Source: Dokdonella sp.
GTDB taxonomy: Bacteria; Pseudomonadota; Gammaproteobacteria; Xanthomonadales; Rhodanobacteraceae
NCBI RefSeq assembly: GCF_019634775.1
Contig: NZ_JAHCAS010000001.1
Location: 1,116,001-1,180,000 of the forward strand
Reading direction: 5' to 3'
DNA length: 64,000 nt
In this document: positions 1-9,182 of the stretch, piece after piece
How the letters are laid out: every line of letters starts with the position of its first letter
Numbering within the stretch: position 1 is the stretch's first letter
Notes under the pieces: generated by a model
Databases searched by the model: none
Told to the model about the DNA's origin: nothing
What the model saw: the letters and a program-made list of their open reading frames with translations, nothing else
Translations under genes and position numbers: made by a program

Positions 1-1
1 G

Positions 2-991
2 CGTGTACTCGGCCAGCCGCGTCACACCGGCCTCGTCAATGCCGTGTTGCGGCGCTTCGTGCGCGAGCGCACGGCCCTGCTCGCAGAACTCGATGCCGAT
101 GTCGTCACCCGCCACGCCCATCCGCGCTGGCTGGTCGATGCACTCGCCAGCGACTGGCCCGACGCATTCGAATCGATCCTGGCCGCGAACAACCGCGCGG
201 CGCCGCTGGTGTTGCGCACCAATCGCCGCCGCGGCACGCGCGCTGCGCTGGCCGAGCGATTGAGTGGCGCGGGTATCGCGGTGCAGGCTCCGGACGATCT
301 TGCCGACGCGCTGGTGCTGAGCGAGAGTGCCGACGTGAGCCGACTGCCAGGCTACGCCGAAGGCCTGTTCTCGGTGCAGGATGGCGCCGCCCAGCGCGTG
401 GTCGACCTGCTCGACCTGGCCGACGGCCAGCGCGTGCTCGATGCCTGTGCGGCGCCGGGCGGCAAGAGTGCTCACATGCTGGAGCGCGCACGCATCGAGC
501 TGGTCGCGCTCGACGCCGATGCCGGGCGCCTGCCACGCGTACGTGAGAACCTCGCCCGGCTCGGCCTAGCCGCCGACGTGTGCCACGGCGATGCCGCACA
601 GCCGGCCGACTGGTGGGATGGGCGCTTGTTCGAGCGCATCCTCGTCGATGCGCCGTGCTCGGCGACCGGCATCATCCGTCGCCAGCCCGACATCAAGCTG
701 CACCGACGTCGCAGTGACATTGCCGTGCTGGCAGCCACCCAGGGCAGACTGATGGCCGCACTCTGGCCTATGCTCGCGCCCGGTGGGCGCCTCGTCTACG
801 CGACCTGTTCGGTGCTGCGTGCCGAGAACGAGGCGGTGGTGGGTCGATTCCTCGATACGCATGCCGATGCGAAGCCGGTCGCGGTGCCGCCCTCGTTCGG
901 CCTTTCGGCCGGAAGCGGACGGCAGAACCTGCCCGGCAGCGGCGACAGCGATGGTTTCTACTATGCGCGCATGGACAAGATTGGCGGCTAG
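2..991 (+). CDS. rsmB: RsmB, 16S rRNA m5C967 methyltransferase (5' end outside window)
   Basis: SAM-dependent enzyme that methylates C967 of 16S rRNA during 30S assembly in the cytoplasm. The frame is open from the window edge, so the start and most of the N-terminal NusB-like RNA-binding domain lie outside. About 329 codons are visible, against roughly 430 for the family. The first visible residues (GLVNAVLRRF) are the end of the NusB-like domain. The SAM motif DACAAPGGK begins at base 440. Motif IV DAPCSATG (Cys codon 656-658) and motif VI YATCS (nucleophile Cys codon 806-808) are intact, so the enzyme should be active. The next gene starts 29 bases before this stop. RsmF-type relatives lack the NusB-like part, which supports RsmB. 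Confidence 0.95.
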   Translation, partial: RVLGQPRHTGLVNAVLRRFVRERTALLAELDADVVTRHAHPRWLVDALASDWPDAFESILAANNRAAPLVLRTNRRRGTRAALAERLSGAGIAVQAPDDLADALVLSESADVSRLPGYAEGLFSVQDGAAQRVVDLLDLADGQRVLDACAAPGGKSAHMLERARIELVALDADAGRLPRVRENLARLGLAADVCHGDAAQPADWWDGRLFERILVDAPCSATGIIRRQPDIKLHRRRSDIAVLAATQGRLMAALWPMLAPGGRLVYATCSVLRAENEAVVGRFLDTHADAKPVAVPPSFGLSAGSGRQNLPGSGDSDGFYYARMDKIGG

Positions 992-1511
992 CCTCGGCGC
1001 GGTCTTCGCGCTGATCGGCTGCGACCAGTTGAGCCACCAGATCCCGGGTCAGCTCGTCGTGCGCCAAGCGCGTATCGTCGACGTCGCCGACGGTACCCAG
1101 CTCGATCTGGACATCGATTGCCAGCTCAACGGGCCGATGAGCGATGCGCTCGAACACGGCATCCCGCTCACCCTCGGCATCGAGGTCGAGGCCGCCGGTC
1201 GCGCCGCGCCGCCGCAGCGCCTCGCCCTCGAACTGCGCTATTTCCCACTGACTCGCCGCTACCAGTTGCGTGAAGCGGATGGCGGGGCGGTGCGCAGCTT
1301 CTCGGCCTATGGCTCGCTGTTCGACGCGCTCGGCGCAGTGCGCATGCCGTTGCCGGACGCCTTCGCCAAACTTCCGGCCGGCACGCGCGTGCGCGTGCGC
1401 GTCGGCCTCGACCATGGTGCGCTGCCGGGCCCGCTGCGCCTGCCGGCGATCCTCGAACCCGCCTGGCGACTCGTCGCCCCGGAGTACGCATGGACCGTCG
1501 CGGCTGGCTGA
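963..1511 (+). CDS. DUF4390 family lipoprotein
   Basis: Predicted 182-aa envelope protein of unknown function. The ATG at 963 gives a short signal peptide ending in the lipobox LIGC (Cys20), so the mature protein is probably a lipoprotein. The rest is a beta-rich domain with the alternating hydrophobic pattern of the DUF4390 family. It overlaps rsmB by 29 bases and the downstream kinase by 22 bases, so the three are probably translated together. In xanthomonads this small protein usually lies between rsmB and the NtrY-type kinase, which supports the family call. That position suggests a link to what the kinase senses, but this is inference. Confidence 0.8.
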   Translation: MRAWTRLAASLGAVFALIGCDQLSHQIPGQLVVRQARIVDVADGTQLDLDIDCQLNGPMSDALEHGIPLTLGIEVEAAGRAAPPQRLALELRYFPLTRRYQLREADGGAVRSFSAYGSLFDALGAVRMPLPDAFAKLPAGTRVRVRVGLDHGALPGPLRLPAILEPAWRLVAPEYAWTVAAG

Positions 1512-3649
1512 ACCTGCTGCTGCGCCGCGTGCTGCCGGCCCTCGCGGTGCTGGCCCTGCTCGCCGCGTCGCTGAAACTCGCCGAGGACGCGGCGGGTGGC
1601 GCAACCCGCTATGTCGACGCCTACGCCTGGGTCCTCGGCGCGGCGGCACTGGCCCTGGTCCTGCTGATCGCCCTGATCGGCCAGCGTCTGTGGCGGTTGC
1701 GCCGCGACCTCGGCCGCGGCGCACCCGGTGCGCGCCTGAGTCGGCGCCTGCTGATCGTGCTCGTGCTGCTCGCGGTACCGCCGGTGGTGGTTGTGTACGG
1801 CTTCGCCGTGCGCTTCCTCAATGCCACCGTGGACAGCTGGTTCGACGTCAATCTCGAACGCGCACTCGACGACTCGCTCGAGATCGGCCGCATCGTCATC
1901 GACGAACACCTGCGCCGCGCCGAGAACGGCACGCACGAACTGGCCAGCGAACTCGTCAGCGTGTTCGACCGCGACATGCAGGCCACGCTCGACCGCGAGG
2001 TCGAAGCGCTCGCCGCGACCCAGCTCACCGTGTTCGACGCCGACCGCCGCGTGCTGGCCATGGCCAGTTCCGATCCGCGCTACCTCGACCCCGAGTATCC
2101 GGACGCGACGACGCTGATCCGCCTCAGCAGCGACGGCCGCTACGTCGCCGCCGAGCCGGTCGGCGACAGCCTGCTGCTGCGCGTGGTCATTCCGGTCGGC
2201 GAGGGCGCGACGGCGACCGGCAGGCGCCTGTTGCAGGGCCTGTATCCACTGCCCGAGCGCCTGCAGCCACTGACCCGACGCATCGAGGACGCGACCTTCG
2301 ACTTCCAGCGCCTGAAGTACCTGCGCGGTTCGCTGAAGCTCACCTTCGCGATGATCCTGACCTTCGTGCTGCTGCTGTCGGTGCTGTTCGCCCTGCTCGC
2401 CGCGTTCGGCGTCGCGCGCCGCCTGCTCGCTCCGGTCGGCCGCCTCGTGCACGCCACGCGCGCGGTCGGCGCAGGCCGCTACGACACGCCGCTGCCGGTG
2501 GCCAGCAACGACGAGCTCGGCTACCTCGTCAACTCGTTCAACCAGATGACGCGCGAACTCGAGCTGGCCGGCACGCGCGCGCAGCGCAGCGCACAAGAGA
2601 TCGAAACCCAGCGCGCCTGGCTCGGCGCCGTGCTCGAACGCCTGTCCGCCGGCGTGCTCGGCTTCGACCGCAGCGGTGCATTGCGCATCGCCAACCGCGC
2701 CGGTGAGGCGATCCTCGGCCTGCCGTTGTCGAACTGGATCGGTCGCAGCCTTGTCGATATTCGGCGCGAACGTCCCGAGCTCGCCGCGATCGTCGATCCG
2801 TTGGCGCGGCACATGCGCGAAGGCCTGCGCGAATGGCGCGAGGAAATCGTCGTCGAGGCCGCCGAGGGTCGTCGCGTACTGATGCTGCGGGGTGCCGCAC
2901 TGCCGGCCGAGGGGGGCTTCGTCGCCGTGTTCGACGACCTCACCGTGCTCAACAGCGCGCAGCGCGATGCCGCCTGGGGCGAGGTCGCGCGGCGCCTCGC
3001 CCACGAGGTCAAGAATCCACTGACTCCGATCCAACTCGCTGCGGAGCGCCTGCGTCGACGTTTCATCGGCCGTCTGGCCGCCGACGACAGCGAATTGCTC
3101 GACCGTGCCACGCATACCATCGTCAGCCAGGTCGAAGCGCTCAAGACCATGGTGAATGCGTTTGGCGACTATGCGCGTCCGCCGCAACTCAATGCGCGAC
3201 CGATCGCCCTGCACGCGCTGCTCGGTGAGGTGCTCGACCTGTATGCGAATGACCAGCGGCTCGCCCTGACCCGCCATCTCGCCGAGGGCGAACTGCTGGT
3301 CAAGGCCGATCCGGTACGTTTGCGCCAGGCCCTGCACAACCTGCTCAAGAACGCGCTCGAGGCGATCGGCGAGGAACGCAAGCCGCAAATCCAGGTATCG
3401 ACGCGGATCGAGCGCGACGCCGACGGCGCCTGGGTCGAGCTCTGCGTTGCCGACAACGGGCCCGGCCTGCCGGAAGGCTTCGGCGAACGTTGGTTCGAGC
3501 CGTACACGACCAGCAAGGCGCGCGGCACCGGGCTTGGCCTTGCCGTGGTCAAGAAGATTGCCGAGGAACACGGCGGCAGCGTGCGTGCCGAGAACCGCAA
3601 CGGCGGCGGAGCCGAGTTCCGCCTGCGCCTGCCGCTGGAACCGGACTGA
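1490..3649 (+). CDS. ntrY: NtrY-type membrane sensor histidine kinase
   Basis: 719-aa inner-membrane kinase of the NtrY group, expected to phosphorylate an NtrX response regulator. There are hydrophobic segments near residues 10-27, 44-62 and 84-103. An extracytoplasmic stretch follows, then a fourth membrane segment near 285-310, a HAMP region, a PAS-like domain (about 375-480), HisKA with the H box HEVKNPLTP (His505), and a HATPase with the N box around Asn621 and the G2 box GTGLGLAVV. The ATG at 1490 has GGAG just upstream and lies inside the preceding gene. The usual downstream partner ntrX is absent: the next genes are glycan-polymer enzymes. The ligand cannot be told from sequence. Confidence 0.88.
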   Translation: MDRRGWLNLLLRRVLPALAVLALLAASLKLAEDAAGGATRYVDAYAWVLGAAALALVLLIALIGQRLWRLRRDLGRGAPGARLSRRLLIVLVLLAVPPVVVVYGFAVRFLNATVDSWFDVNLERALDDSLEIGRIVIDEHLRRAENGTHELASELVSVFDRDMQATLDREVEALAATQLTVFDADRRVLAMASSDPRYLDPEYPDATTLIRLSSDGRYVAAEPVGDSLLLRVVIPVGEGATATGRRLLQGLYPLPERLQPLTRRIEDATFDFQRLKYLRGSLKLTFAMILTFVLLLSVLFALLAAFGVARRLLAPVGRLVHATRAVGAGRYDTPLPVASNDELGYLVNSFNQMTRELELAGTRAQRSAQEIETQRAWLGAVLERLSAGVLGFDRSGALRIANRAGEAILGLPLSNWIGRSLVDIRRERPELAAIVDPLARHMREGLREWREEIVVEAAEGRRVLMLRGAALPAEGGFVAVFDDLTVLNSAQRDAAWGEVARRLAHEVKNPLTPIQLAAERLRRRFIGRLAADDSELLDRATHTIVSQVEALKTMVNAFGDYARPPQLNARPIALHALLGEVLDLYANDQRLALTRHLAEGELLVKADPVRLRQALHNLLKNALEAIGEERKPQIQVSTRIERDADGAWVELCVADNGPGLPEGFGERWFEPYTTSKARGTGLGLAVVKKIAEEHGGSVRAENRNGGGAEFRLRLPLEPD

Positions 3650-3830
3650 CGCGGGTGACGAATCAGGCCACGGCTGCCTCGGGGTTTGTGACATCGAAGC
3701 CGCGTGCAGGTGCTTGACCCGCATCGTCGTGCTTGGCTGGCTGCGGCAGGGATTGATCGGGGCATTCCTTGTTGCCATGCTTCGACTTTGTCCAGCGCCG
3801 GCTGCTTGTGGCTGGGCCTTGTGGAAGCCT

Positions 3831-4889
3831 ATGCGGCGCTATCTCCTGTTTGCCTCCGAGCTCTATTCGCTGCCGATCCTGCGGCCCTTGGCCACGGCGA
3901 TCCGGGCGCGTGGCGACGAGGCAGCCTGGTTCGTCTCCGCACAGTTGCTGCCATGGCTGCGCGACGATGAACGCCGCCTCGCCGACGTGCATGCCGTGCG
4001 CGCATTCGGACCGGACGCGGTGTTCTCCGCCAACAACTGGGTGCCGCATTTCTTTCCAGGCGCGAAAGTGCAGGTTTTCCACGGTTTCAACGTCGAAAAG
4101 CGCGCGCCCGAACGCGGGCACTTCCGGATCCGCAGTGTGTACGACCTCTATTGCACGCAGGGACCGGCGACGACCGTGCCGTTCCGTGAGCTGGCCGCGC
4201 AGCGCCGACACTTCGCCGTGGTCGAAACCGGCTGGCCGAAACTCGACCCCTTGTTCATCGATGCAGCGGAGCAGTCTCTGCGCCCGGTCGATGGGCGTGC
4301 GGTGGTGATGTATGCGGCGACCTTCACGGAGGAACTGACCTCGGCGCGTTCCCTGCTGACCGAGATCACGCGCCAAGTCGCACGCGGAGACCGCTACTGG
4401 CTGCTGACCCTGCACCCGAAGTCGGATCCCGCCCTGTTCGCGAAGTATCGAGCACTCGAAGGCCCCAATGCGCGTTTCCTCGATGCCACCCACCTTGTGT
4501 CGATGATGCGCGCCGCCGACGTGCTGGTTTCCGACACCTCATCGGTCGTGTCGGAATTCATCGTGCAGGGCAAACCGGTGGTGACCTTCCGCAACCGCGT
4601 GCCGAAGCCACACATGATCGACATTGCCGATCCGGCACGACTCGATGAGGCGCTCGCCGACGCCTTCGCACCTTCGGCGCAACTGCGGGCGAGCATTGCC
4701 GCGTATTCGGCTGACATCCACCCGTGGCGCGACGGCCGATCCGGCGCGCGCGTGCTGGCGGCGACCGATGCGTTGCTCGCCGGCGACCTCGGCCGGCTCG
4801 CGCCGAAGCCGATGAACCTCTGGCGCAAGCTGCAAGGGCGCATGCGTTACGCGCGCTGGCGTCGGCTTGCCGACGCGGACGCCGACTGA
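3831..4889 (+). CDS. CDP-glycerol glycerophosphotransferase family protein
   Basis: 352-aa cytoplasmic GT-B-like enzyme. The family transfers glycerol-phosphate (or similar polyol-phosphate) units from CDP-glycerol onto a membrane-linked glycan, as in teichoic acids and in some Gram-negative capsules and LPS. Visible landmarks are FHGFN near residue 85, LHPKSDP near 195, and the C-terminal signature DVLVSDTSSVVSEF followed by GKPVVTF, which is typical of the donor-binding lobe. The ATG at 3831 is the best start because the matching region begins there, though no strong ribosome site is seen. Its stop overlaps the start of the next gene (TGATG), so the two are probably coupled. The true donor and acceptor are unknown. 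Confidence 0.75.
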   Translation: MRRYLLFASELYSLPILRPLATAIRARGDEAAWFVSAQLLPWLRDDERRLADVHAVRAFGPDAVFSANNWVPHFFPGAKVQVFHGFNVEKRAPERGHFRIRSVYDLYCTQGPATTVPFRELAAQRRHFAVVETGWPKLDPLFIDAAEQSLRPVDGRAVVMYAATFTEELTSARSLLTEITRQVARGDRYWLLTLHPKSDPALFAKYRALEGPNARFLDATHLVSMMRAADVLVSDTSSVVSEFIVQGKPVVTFRNRVPKPHMIDIADPARLDEALADAFAPSAQLRASIAAYSADIHPWRDGRSGARVLAATDALLAGDLGRLAPKPMNLWRKLQGRMRYARWRRLADADAD

Positions 4890-6625
4890 TGAGTGGTCCG
4901 AGGCTGGCTGTGACGCCACGCTCCGCCACAGGCGTCTGGCTGCGCGATCAGGCCTGGCTGCCGCTGTGGACACTCGCCATGCTGGTCGCGATCTTCTCGA
5001 CTGGTCTGATGCCGCTGTACTCCACGCGCACGCTCGGGGTGGCCTGGGAAATGTGGAGCGGCGGTCAGTTCCTCGTGCCGTACAGCAATGGCGAGCCGTA
5101 CAGCCACAAGGTGCCGCTGCTGTTCTGGCTGATCCATGCCGGCTGGGCGGTCGCAGGTGTCGGTGATGTCTGGCCGCGCCTGCTCGAGGTCTGTCTGGGT
5201 CTGACCACACTGTTGCTCGCGCGCCGGCTCGCGCGCGTGCTGTGGCCGGACCAGTCGTCAGTGGCGCGGCTCGTGCCGTGGCTGCTTGCCGCGTTCTGCT
5301 ATGCATTCCTGTTTGCGTTGCAGATCATGTACGAGCTGCTGTTGTGCGTCTGCGTACTCGGCGCGCTCAATGCACTGGTCGGACGCGACGCCGGACAGCG
5401 CCCGGCGTTTGCATGGTTTGCTGTCGCTGTCGGCGCAGGCCTCATGAGCAAGGGGCCGGTCATGCTGCTGCACGTCGCCTGTCCGTTTCTGCTCGGGCCG
5501 CTCTGGCATCCCTGGGCAGCGAGCGAGCGCCGGCACTGGTATCTCGGCGGTGGCCTCGCCATCGTCTTCGGCTGCATCGTGCTGCTCGCCTGGGCCTTCG
5601 CTGCCGCTCAAGCGGGAGGAGAGGCTTATCGCAACGAGCTGTTCTTCATGCAGACCGCCGGCCGCATGGTCGACAGCTTCGACCATGCGCGGCCGTGGTG
5701 GTGGTACCTGTCCATGCTGCCGGTGCTGGCCCTGCCCTGGATACTGTGGCCACGTGCCTGGCAGGCGGCCTGGCAGTTCATGCGGACGGAGCGCGGTGTC
5801 GGCTGGCGTTTCCTTGCTTGCTGGCTCGTGCCGGTGTTCGTCGCGTTCGCACTGGTCAGCGGCAAGCAGGCCTACTACCTGCTGCCCGAAGCGGCTGGTG
5901 GTGCGATGGTGCTTGCGGCCGGCGTCGCGTCGCTCGCGCGCCGCGACCGGCGCGCGTCGCGGATCCCCGGCAGCGCCTGGCTCGGTCTCGTCCTCGTCAG
6001 TGGCGCGACGGCATTGCTTTGCCTGCCGCAGGCGGTTGCGGCAGGGCGCGTCGAATCCATCTGGTACATCGATCTCGCCGCCGCCAGCCCGCTGTTCGCG
6101 CTCGCCGGCTTCGTCCTCGGCGCCACGCTGCTGCTGCCCGCGCGTGACGACGAAGCTGCATTGCGCCGCGTGTCGTCGGTGTCGATCCTCGCCACCGCCC
6201 TGATCTACATGCTGTTCGCGCAGACCCTGTGGCCGCGTTTCGACCTCACCCCCGCCGCCCGCCACCTGGGCGCCCTCGAACGCGCCGGCGTGCCGCTCGC
6301 CCACCTCGACATCTACCACAACCAGTTCTGCTTCCTCGGCCGCCTCGAGCGGCCGATCGCGGCCTTCCTGCCCGGCCAGGGCGACGATTGGGCCGCCGCG
6401 CACCCGGACGGCCGCGTGATCCACTACGTCCGCAGCCTGAGCGCCGACGACATCCGCCACGCCGAACTCGTGCAGCCGTTCCGTTCCGACTGGCTCGTCA
6501 TCGAACGCGCCGACCATTGGCTCGCGCGAAAGCGCGGCGAAGCGGTCGCGCCGTCCACGTCGCCTCCCGCGCTGCATCCACCGGGCTACTGGCCCTATCG
6601 CGCACTCGGCGTCGACGAGCGCTGA
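4889..6625 (+). CDS. ArnT/PMT-like glycosyltransferase (GT-C), integral membrane
   Basis: 578-aa polytopic membrane protein resembling ArnT and the PMT_2 dolichyl-phosphate-mannose transferases. Such enzymes move a sugar from a polyprenyl-phosphate donor to lipid A, glycan or protein on the periplasmic face. After a short cytosolic start there is a first membrane helix. The first loop follows, with acidic and polar residues (VAWEMW, GEPYSHKVPLLFW) where this fold carries its catalytic Asp/Glu. About ten further hydrophobic segments and a soluble C-terminal domain of roughly 120 residues complete it. Its ATG overlaps the previous stop, so it is co-translated with the CDP-glycerol transferase-like gene. 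No arnA/B/C/D genes are nearby, so a lipid A aminoarabinose role is not supported here. Confidence 0.78.
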   Translation: MSGPRLAVTPRSATGVWLRDQAWLPLWTLAMLVAIFSTGLMPLYSTRTLGVAWEMWSGGQFLVPYSNGEPYSHKVPLLFWLIHAGWAVAGVGDVWPRLLEVCLGLTTLLLARRLARVLWPDQSSVARLVPWLLAAFCYAFLFALQIMYELLLCVCVLGALNALVGRDAGQRPAFAWFAVAVGAGLMSKGPVMLLHVACPFLLGPLWHPWAASERRHWYLGGGLAIVFGCIVLLAWAFAAAQAGGEAYRNELFFMQTAGRMVDSFDHARPWWWYLSMLPVLALPWILWPRAWQAAWQFMRTERGVGWRFLACWLVPVFVAFALVSGKQAYYLLPEAAGGAMVLAAGVASLARRDRRASRIPGSAWLGLVLVSGATALLCLPQAVAAGRVESIWYIDLAAASPLFALAGFVLGATLLLPARDDEAALRRVSSVSILATALIYMLFAQTLWPRFDLTPAARHLGALERAGVPLAHLDIYHNQFCFLGRLERPIAAFLPGQGDDWAAAHPDGRVIHYVRSLSADDIRHAELVQPFRSDWLVIERADHWLARKRGEAVAPSTSPPALHPPGYWPYRALGVDER

Positions 6626-7020
6626 AGCCGCTGCACGCATGCCGCCGGCGAGCCATGGTGTGGCGGCGAGCGTCGAATCCCTGCGCCGTGGCGCATCCCC
6701 ATGACCCTGGTGCTGGACGGTTTCGCCCCACGACATCAGCCGATCTGGGGGCGGGCGGGACTCGCCTGCATCCGGGTTCATTGCTGCGGTGTCGGGAGGA
6801 CGGCTCGCTTGTGCAACGCCACATGAACGGACGCCCGCCAGCGCCGGAACATTGACCCCGAGCCGCATGCACCTCCGTAGAATGCCAACTGCTTCACGGT
6901 TGCCATGTGAGCAATGCGGCCTTCGCGCTGCGAAGCACTGTACGTACCCCCGCAAGGTGCGGTGCTAGCATCCCCAACACGAATCACTTCACAACCGGCG
7001 CTTGGCGCCCTGGAGTAACG
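6626..7020 (+). other. 395-bp intergenic region upstream of a Ser/Thr kinase
   Basis: This is the only stretch over 300 bp without a gene. No convincing ORF, RNA gene or long inverted repeat is visible. It should hold the promoter of the kinase gene at 7021. A TTGACC at 6852-6857 and a TAGAAT at 6878-6883 resemble sigma-70 boxes, but their 20-bp spacing is too long to be convincing. A good ribosome site (GGAG, about 7 bases before the ATG) ends the region. Confidence 0.4.
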
Positions 7021-9003
7021 ATGAAGACGCGTCTGGGTCACTATGACATCGTCGCCGAGCTGGGTCGCGGCGGCATGGGCGTGGTCTACAAGGGCCATGA
7101 GTCCTCGCTCAATCGCTACGTCGCGATCAAGGTGCTGGCCGATTCGCTTGCCCACGACGAGGGCGTGAAGGAGCGTTTCCTGCGCGAGGCGCGCAGCATG
7201 GCCGCGCTCAACGATCCCCACATCATCCAGATCTACTTCATCGGCGAGGACGAGGGGCAGACCTACTTCGTCATGGAGTTCGTCGAGGGCGAATCGCTCG
7301 GCAGCCTACTCAAGCGCGAGCACAAGGTTCCGGTGGCTTCGGCCGCGAAGATCGTCTACCAGACCGCGCTCGGCCTCGCGACCGCGCACGACAAGGGTGT
7401 GATCCACCGCGACATCAAACCCGGCAACCTGATGATCTCGAGCCGCGGTGCGGTCAAGATCGCCGACTTCGGCATCGCCCTGTCCAACCAGGATCTGTCC
7501 AAGAAGCTGACCTCGACCGGCGAGTTCGTCGGCACGCCGGGTTACCTTTCGCCCGAGGTCTGTCTCGGTCGCACGGTCGATCAGCGGTCGGACATCTTCT
7601 CGCTCGGCATCGTGCTGTTCGAGATGCTGGCCGGGCGCATGCCCTTCACCGACGAGTCGCCGCTCGGTCTCATGCTCGAGGTCGTGCGCGCGGAGATTCC
7701 GGATGTGCGCGAGCTCAATGCCGACGTCGACGAGAAGATCTCGTGGATCCTCTCGAAGATGATCGCCAAGGAGCCGGACGACCGTTACCAGAGCTGCCAC
7801 GAGCTGGCGGCCGATCTTGCCGAGCATCCCTTCGTTGCCAAGGGTGGTCCGATCACGCTCGTGCCGAAGGTCTCGGCCGCGGCGGCGACCGTGGTTGGTG
7901 GACGTACGCCGGTGTCGGCGCAGCGGCCGCTCTCCAGCGTGCCGGTGACGCCGGCCGCGCCGATGGCGAACACGCGCATCACGCCGTCCGCCCAACCGAT
8001 CCCGCCGGCCTATCAGCCGTCCGCGCAGACTGCGCCTGGCGTTGCGTCCGGGTTCGAGCGTCAATCCGTACTGGAGCGTTCGGCGCAGGCGCCGCGGCGC
8101 AGTGCTGCCCTGCCGCTGGCGATCGCCGCCGCACTCGTGGTCTGCCTGGCCGGTGGCGCGTGGGCGTTCCGTGATCGTCTCGGCTTCGGCGCCGGCGGAG
8201 CAGGCGGCACGCCGTCCCTGCCGCCGGCGGAGCCGACCGCGACGCTGGCGCCGGTCCAGCAGGCCGCGTCCGGCACGACGCCGGCGACACTCGTGGCCGA
8301 CTCGACCCCCGCACCCTCGCAGTCGGCATCCGACGCGCAGGGCGTAGCCGCCACGAACGGCGATGCCCTGCCGACGACACAGCCTGCCGACTCGCTGGCG
8401 CAGACATCCGCTGCTTCGTCGCAGGGCGATGCCCTGGCCGATGGCCCGGGCCCGCGCGCCTCGCAAGCCGATGTCGAAGCCTTGCGTGACCTGCCGGCCG
8501 CGCGTGCCGCCGAAGCCGATGCACCGCAGATCGCCGTCGTCACGCCGCCGAAGAAGCAGACGCCGCCAGCGGCGCCGCGCGTTCCGACGATTGCCGTGGC
8601 TGCCGCCGGTGACGATGTCATCGCCGATCCGGCGCGCGATGCCATCGTGAATCTACTGCAGCGTCGCGGCTTCCGCGTCATCGAAGCCAACCTTGGCAAT
8701 GGCAGCCAGCCGAACCTGCGCTCGATGCACGGTCGCGCCGACGCGGTGGTGTACGTGCATGCCAAGCCGGTCGGCTCGCAGGTGATGACCTACTACGGCC
8801 AGGCCTCGACCCTGTACACCGTGCAGATGGGTGTGAAGGCCTACCGCGTCTCCGACGGCAGCACGCTGTGGTCGAGCGGAGCCGAGCAGGTCAACTTCAC
8901 CACGCTCAACGCAGCGGAAAAGGCTCAGGAAGCCGTCGATCCGCTGCTCGACGCGGTCGACCGCAATCTCGACGAGTTCCGCTCGCGCCGCGGTCGCGGT
9001 TGA
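7021..9003 (+). CDS. Membrane-anchored Hanks-type Ser/Thr protein kinase
   Basis: 660-aa single-pass inner-membrane kinase. The N-terminal kinase domain (about 8-275) has the glycine loop GRGGMGVVYKG, the ATP lysine in VAIKVL (Lys37), the catalytic HRDIKPGN (Asp about 131), the DFG in IADFGIAL and an activation segment with GTPGYLSPE. All key residues are present. A Pro/Ala-rich linker leads to a membrane helix near residues 360-382, then a long Ala/Thr/Pro-rich low-complexity linker, then a folded domain of about 130 residues at the C-terminus (from about 525). This last domain resembles TolB-N/CsgG-like periplasmic domains and has no PASTA repeats. The start is set by GGAG before the ATG at 7021. 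No phosphatase gene is adjacent and the substrates are unknown. Confidence 0.9.
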   Translation: MKTRLGHYDIVAELGRGGMGVVYKGHESSLNRYVAIKVLADSLAHDEGVKERFLREARSMAALNDPHIIQIYFIGEDEGQTYFVMEFVEGESLGSLLKREHKVPVASAAKIVYQTALGLATAHDKGVIHRDIKPGNLMISSRGAVKIADFGIALSNQDLSKKLTSTGEFVGTPGYLSPEVCLGRTVDQRSDIFSLGIVLFEMLAGRMPFTDESPLGLMLEVVRAEIPDVRELNADVDEKISWILSKMIAKEPDDRYQSCHELAADLAEHPFVAKGGPITLVPKVSAAAATVVGGRTPVSAQRPLSSVPVTPAAPMANTRITPSAQPIPPAYQPSAQTAPGVASGFERQSVLERSAQAPRRSAALPLAIAAALVVCLAGGAWAFRDRLGFGAGGAGGTPSLPPAEPTATLAPVQQAASGTTPATLVADSTPAPSQSASDAQGVAATNGDALPTTQPADSLAQTSAASSQGDALADGPGPRASQADVEALRDLPAARAAEADAPQIAVVTPPKKQTPPAAPRVPTIAVAAAGDDVIADPARDAIVNLLQRRGFRVIEANLGNGSQPNLRSMHGRADAVVYVHAKPVGSQVMTYYGQASTLYTVQMGVKAYRVSDGSTLWSSGAEQVNFTTLNAAEKAQEAVDPLLDAVDRNLDEFRSRRGRG

Positions 9004-9024
9004 TCCGGATTCATCGTTGCTAAG

Positions 9025-9056
9025 ACAAAGGCGGGCCTCGGCCCGCCTTTGTTTTT
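9025..9056 (+). terminator. Rho-independent terminator after the kinase gene
   Basis: A perfect 12-bp stem (9025-9036 pairing with 9041-9052) with loop CTCG is followed directly by a run of T. It starts 21 bases after the kinase stop codon. This is the clearest intrinsic terminator in the window. Confidence 0.93.
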
Positions 9057-9080
9057 GTGGAGGGATCCATCGCTTCCGGC

Positions 9081-9150
9081 AGGAGCCCCTTCAGGGGCGA
9101 TGCTGTTTCGGTTGCACATGGCGAAGAGCATCGCCCCTGAAGGGGCTCCT
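9081..9150. repeat. REP-like palindromic pair (24-bp perfect inverted repeat)
   Basis: Two copies of a 24-base unit (9081-9104 and 9127-9150) are perfect reverse complements, separated by 22 bases. Each unit also holds its own small hairpin (GCCCC-TTCA-GGGGC). The pair lies between the convergent kinase and uvrD genes. It resembles REP/BIME-type intergenic elements of Pseudomonas and xanthomonads that carry a GCTCCT end and an ATCGC core. Related but divergent copies lie at 25370-25430 and 41126-41150. Confidence 0.85.
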
Positions 9151-9182
9151 GCGCCGAGGGTGGGAGGTCGCGTTGTCCCGTC

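Noticed and set aside
3650..3830. A remnant of ntrX after the kinase gene
   Set aside because: Translation of all frames in this gap shows no receiver, AAA+ or Fis-like segment.
6852..6883. A sigma-70 promoter (TTGACC/TAGAAT) before the kinase gene
   Set aside because: Spacing is 20 bases, longer than normal, so it is only mentioned and not called as a promoter.
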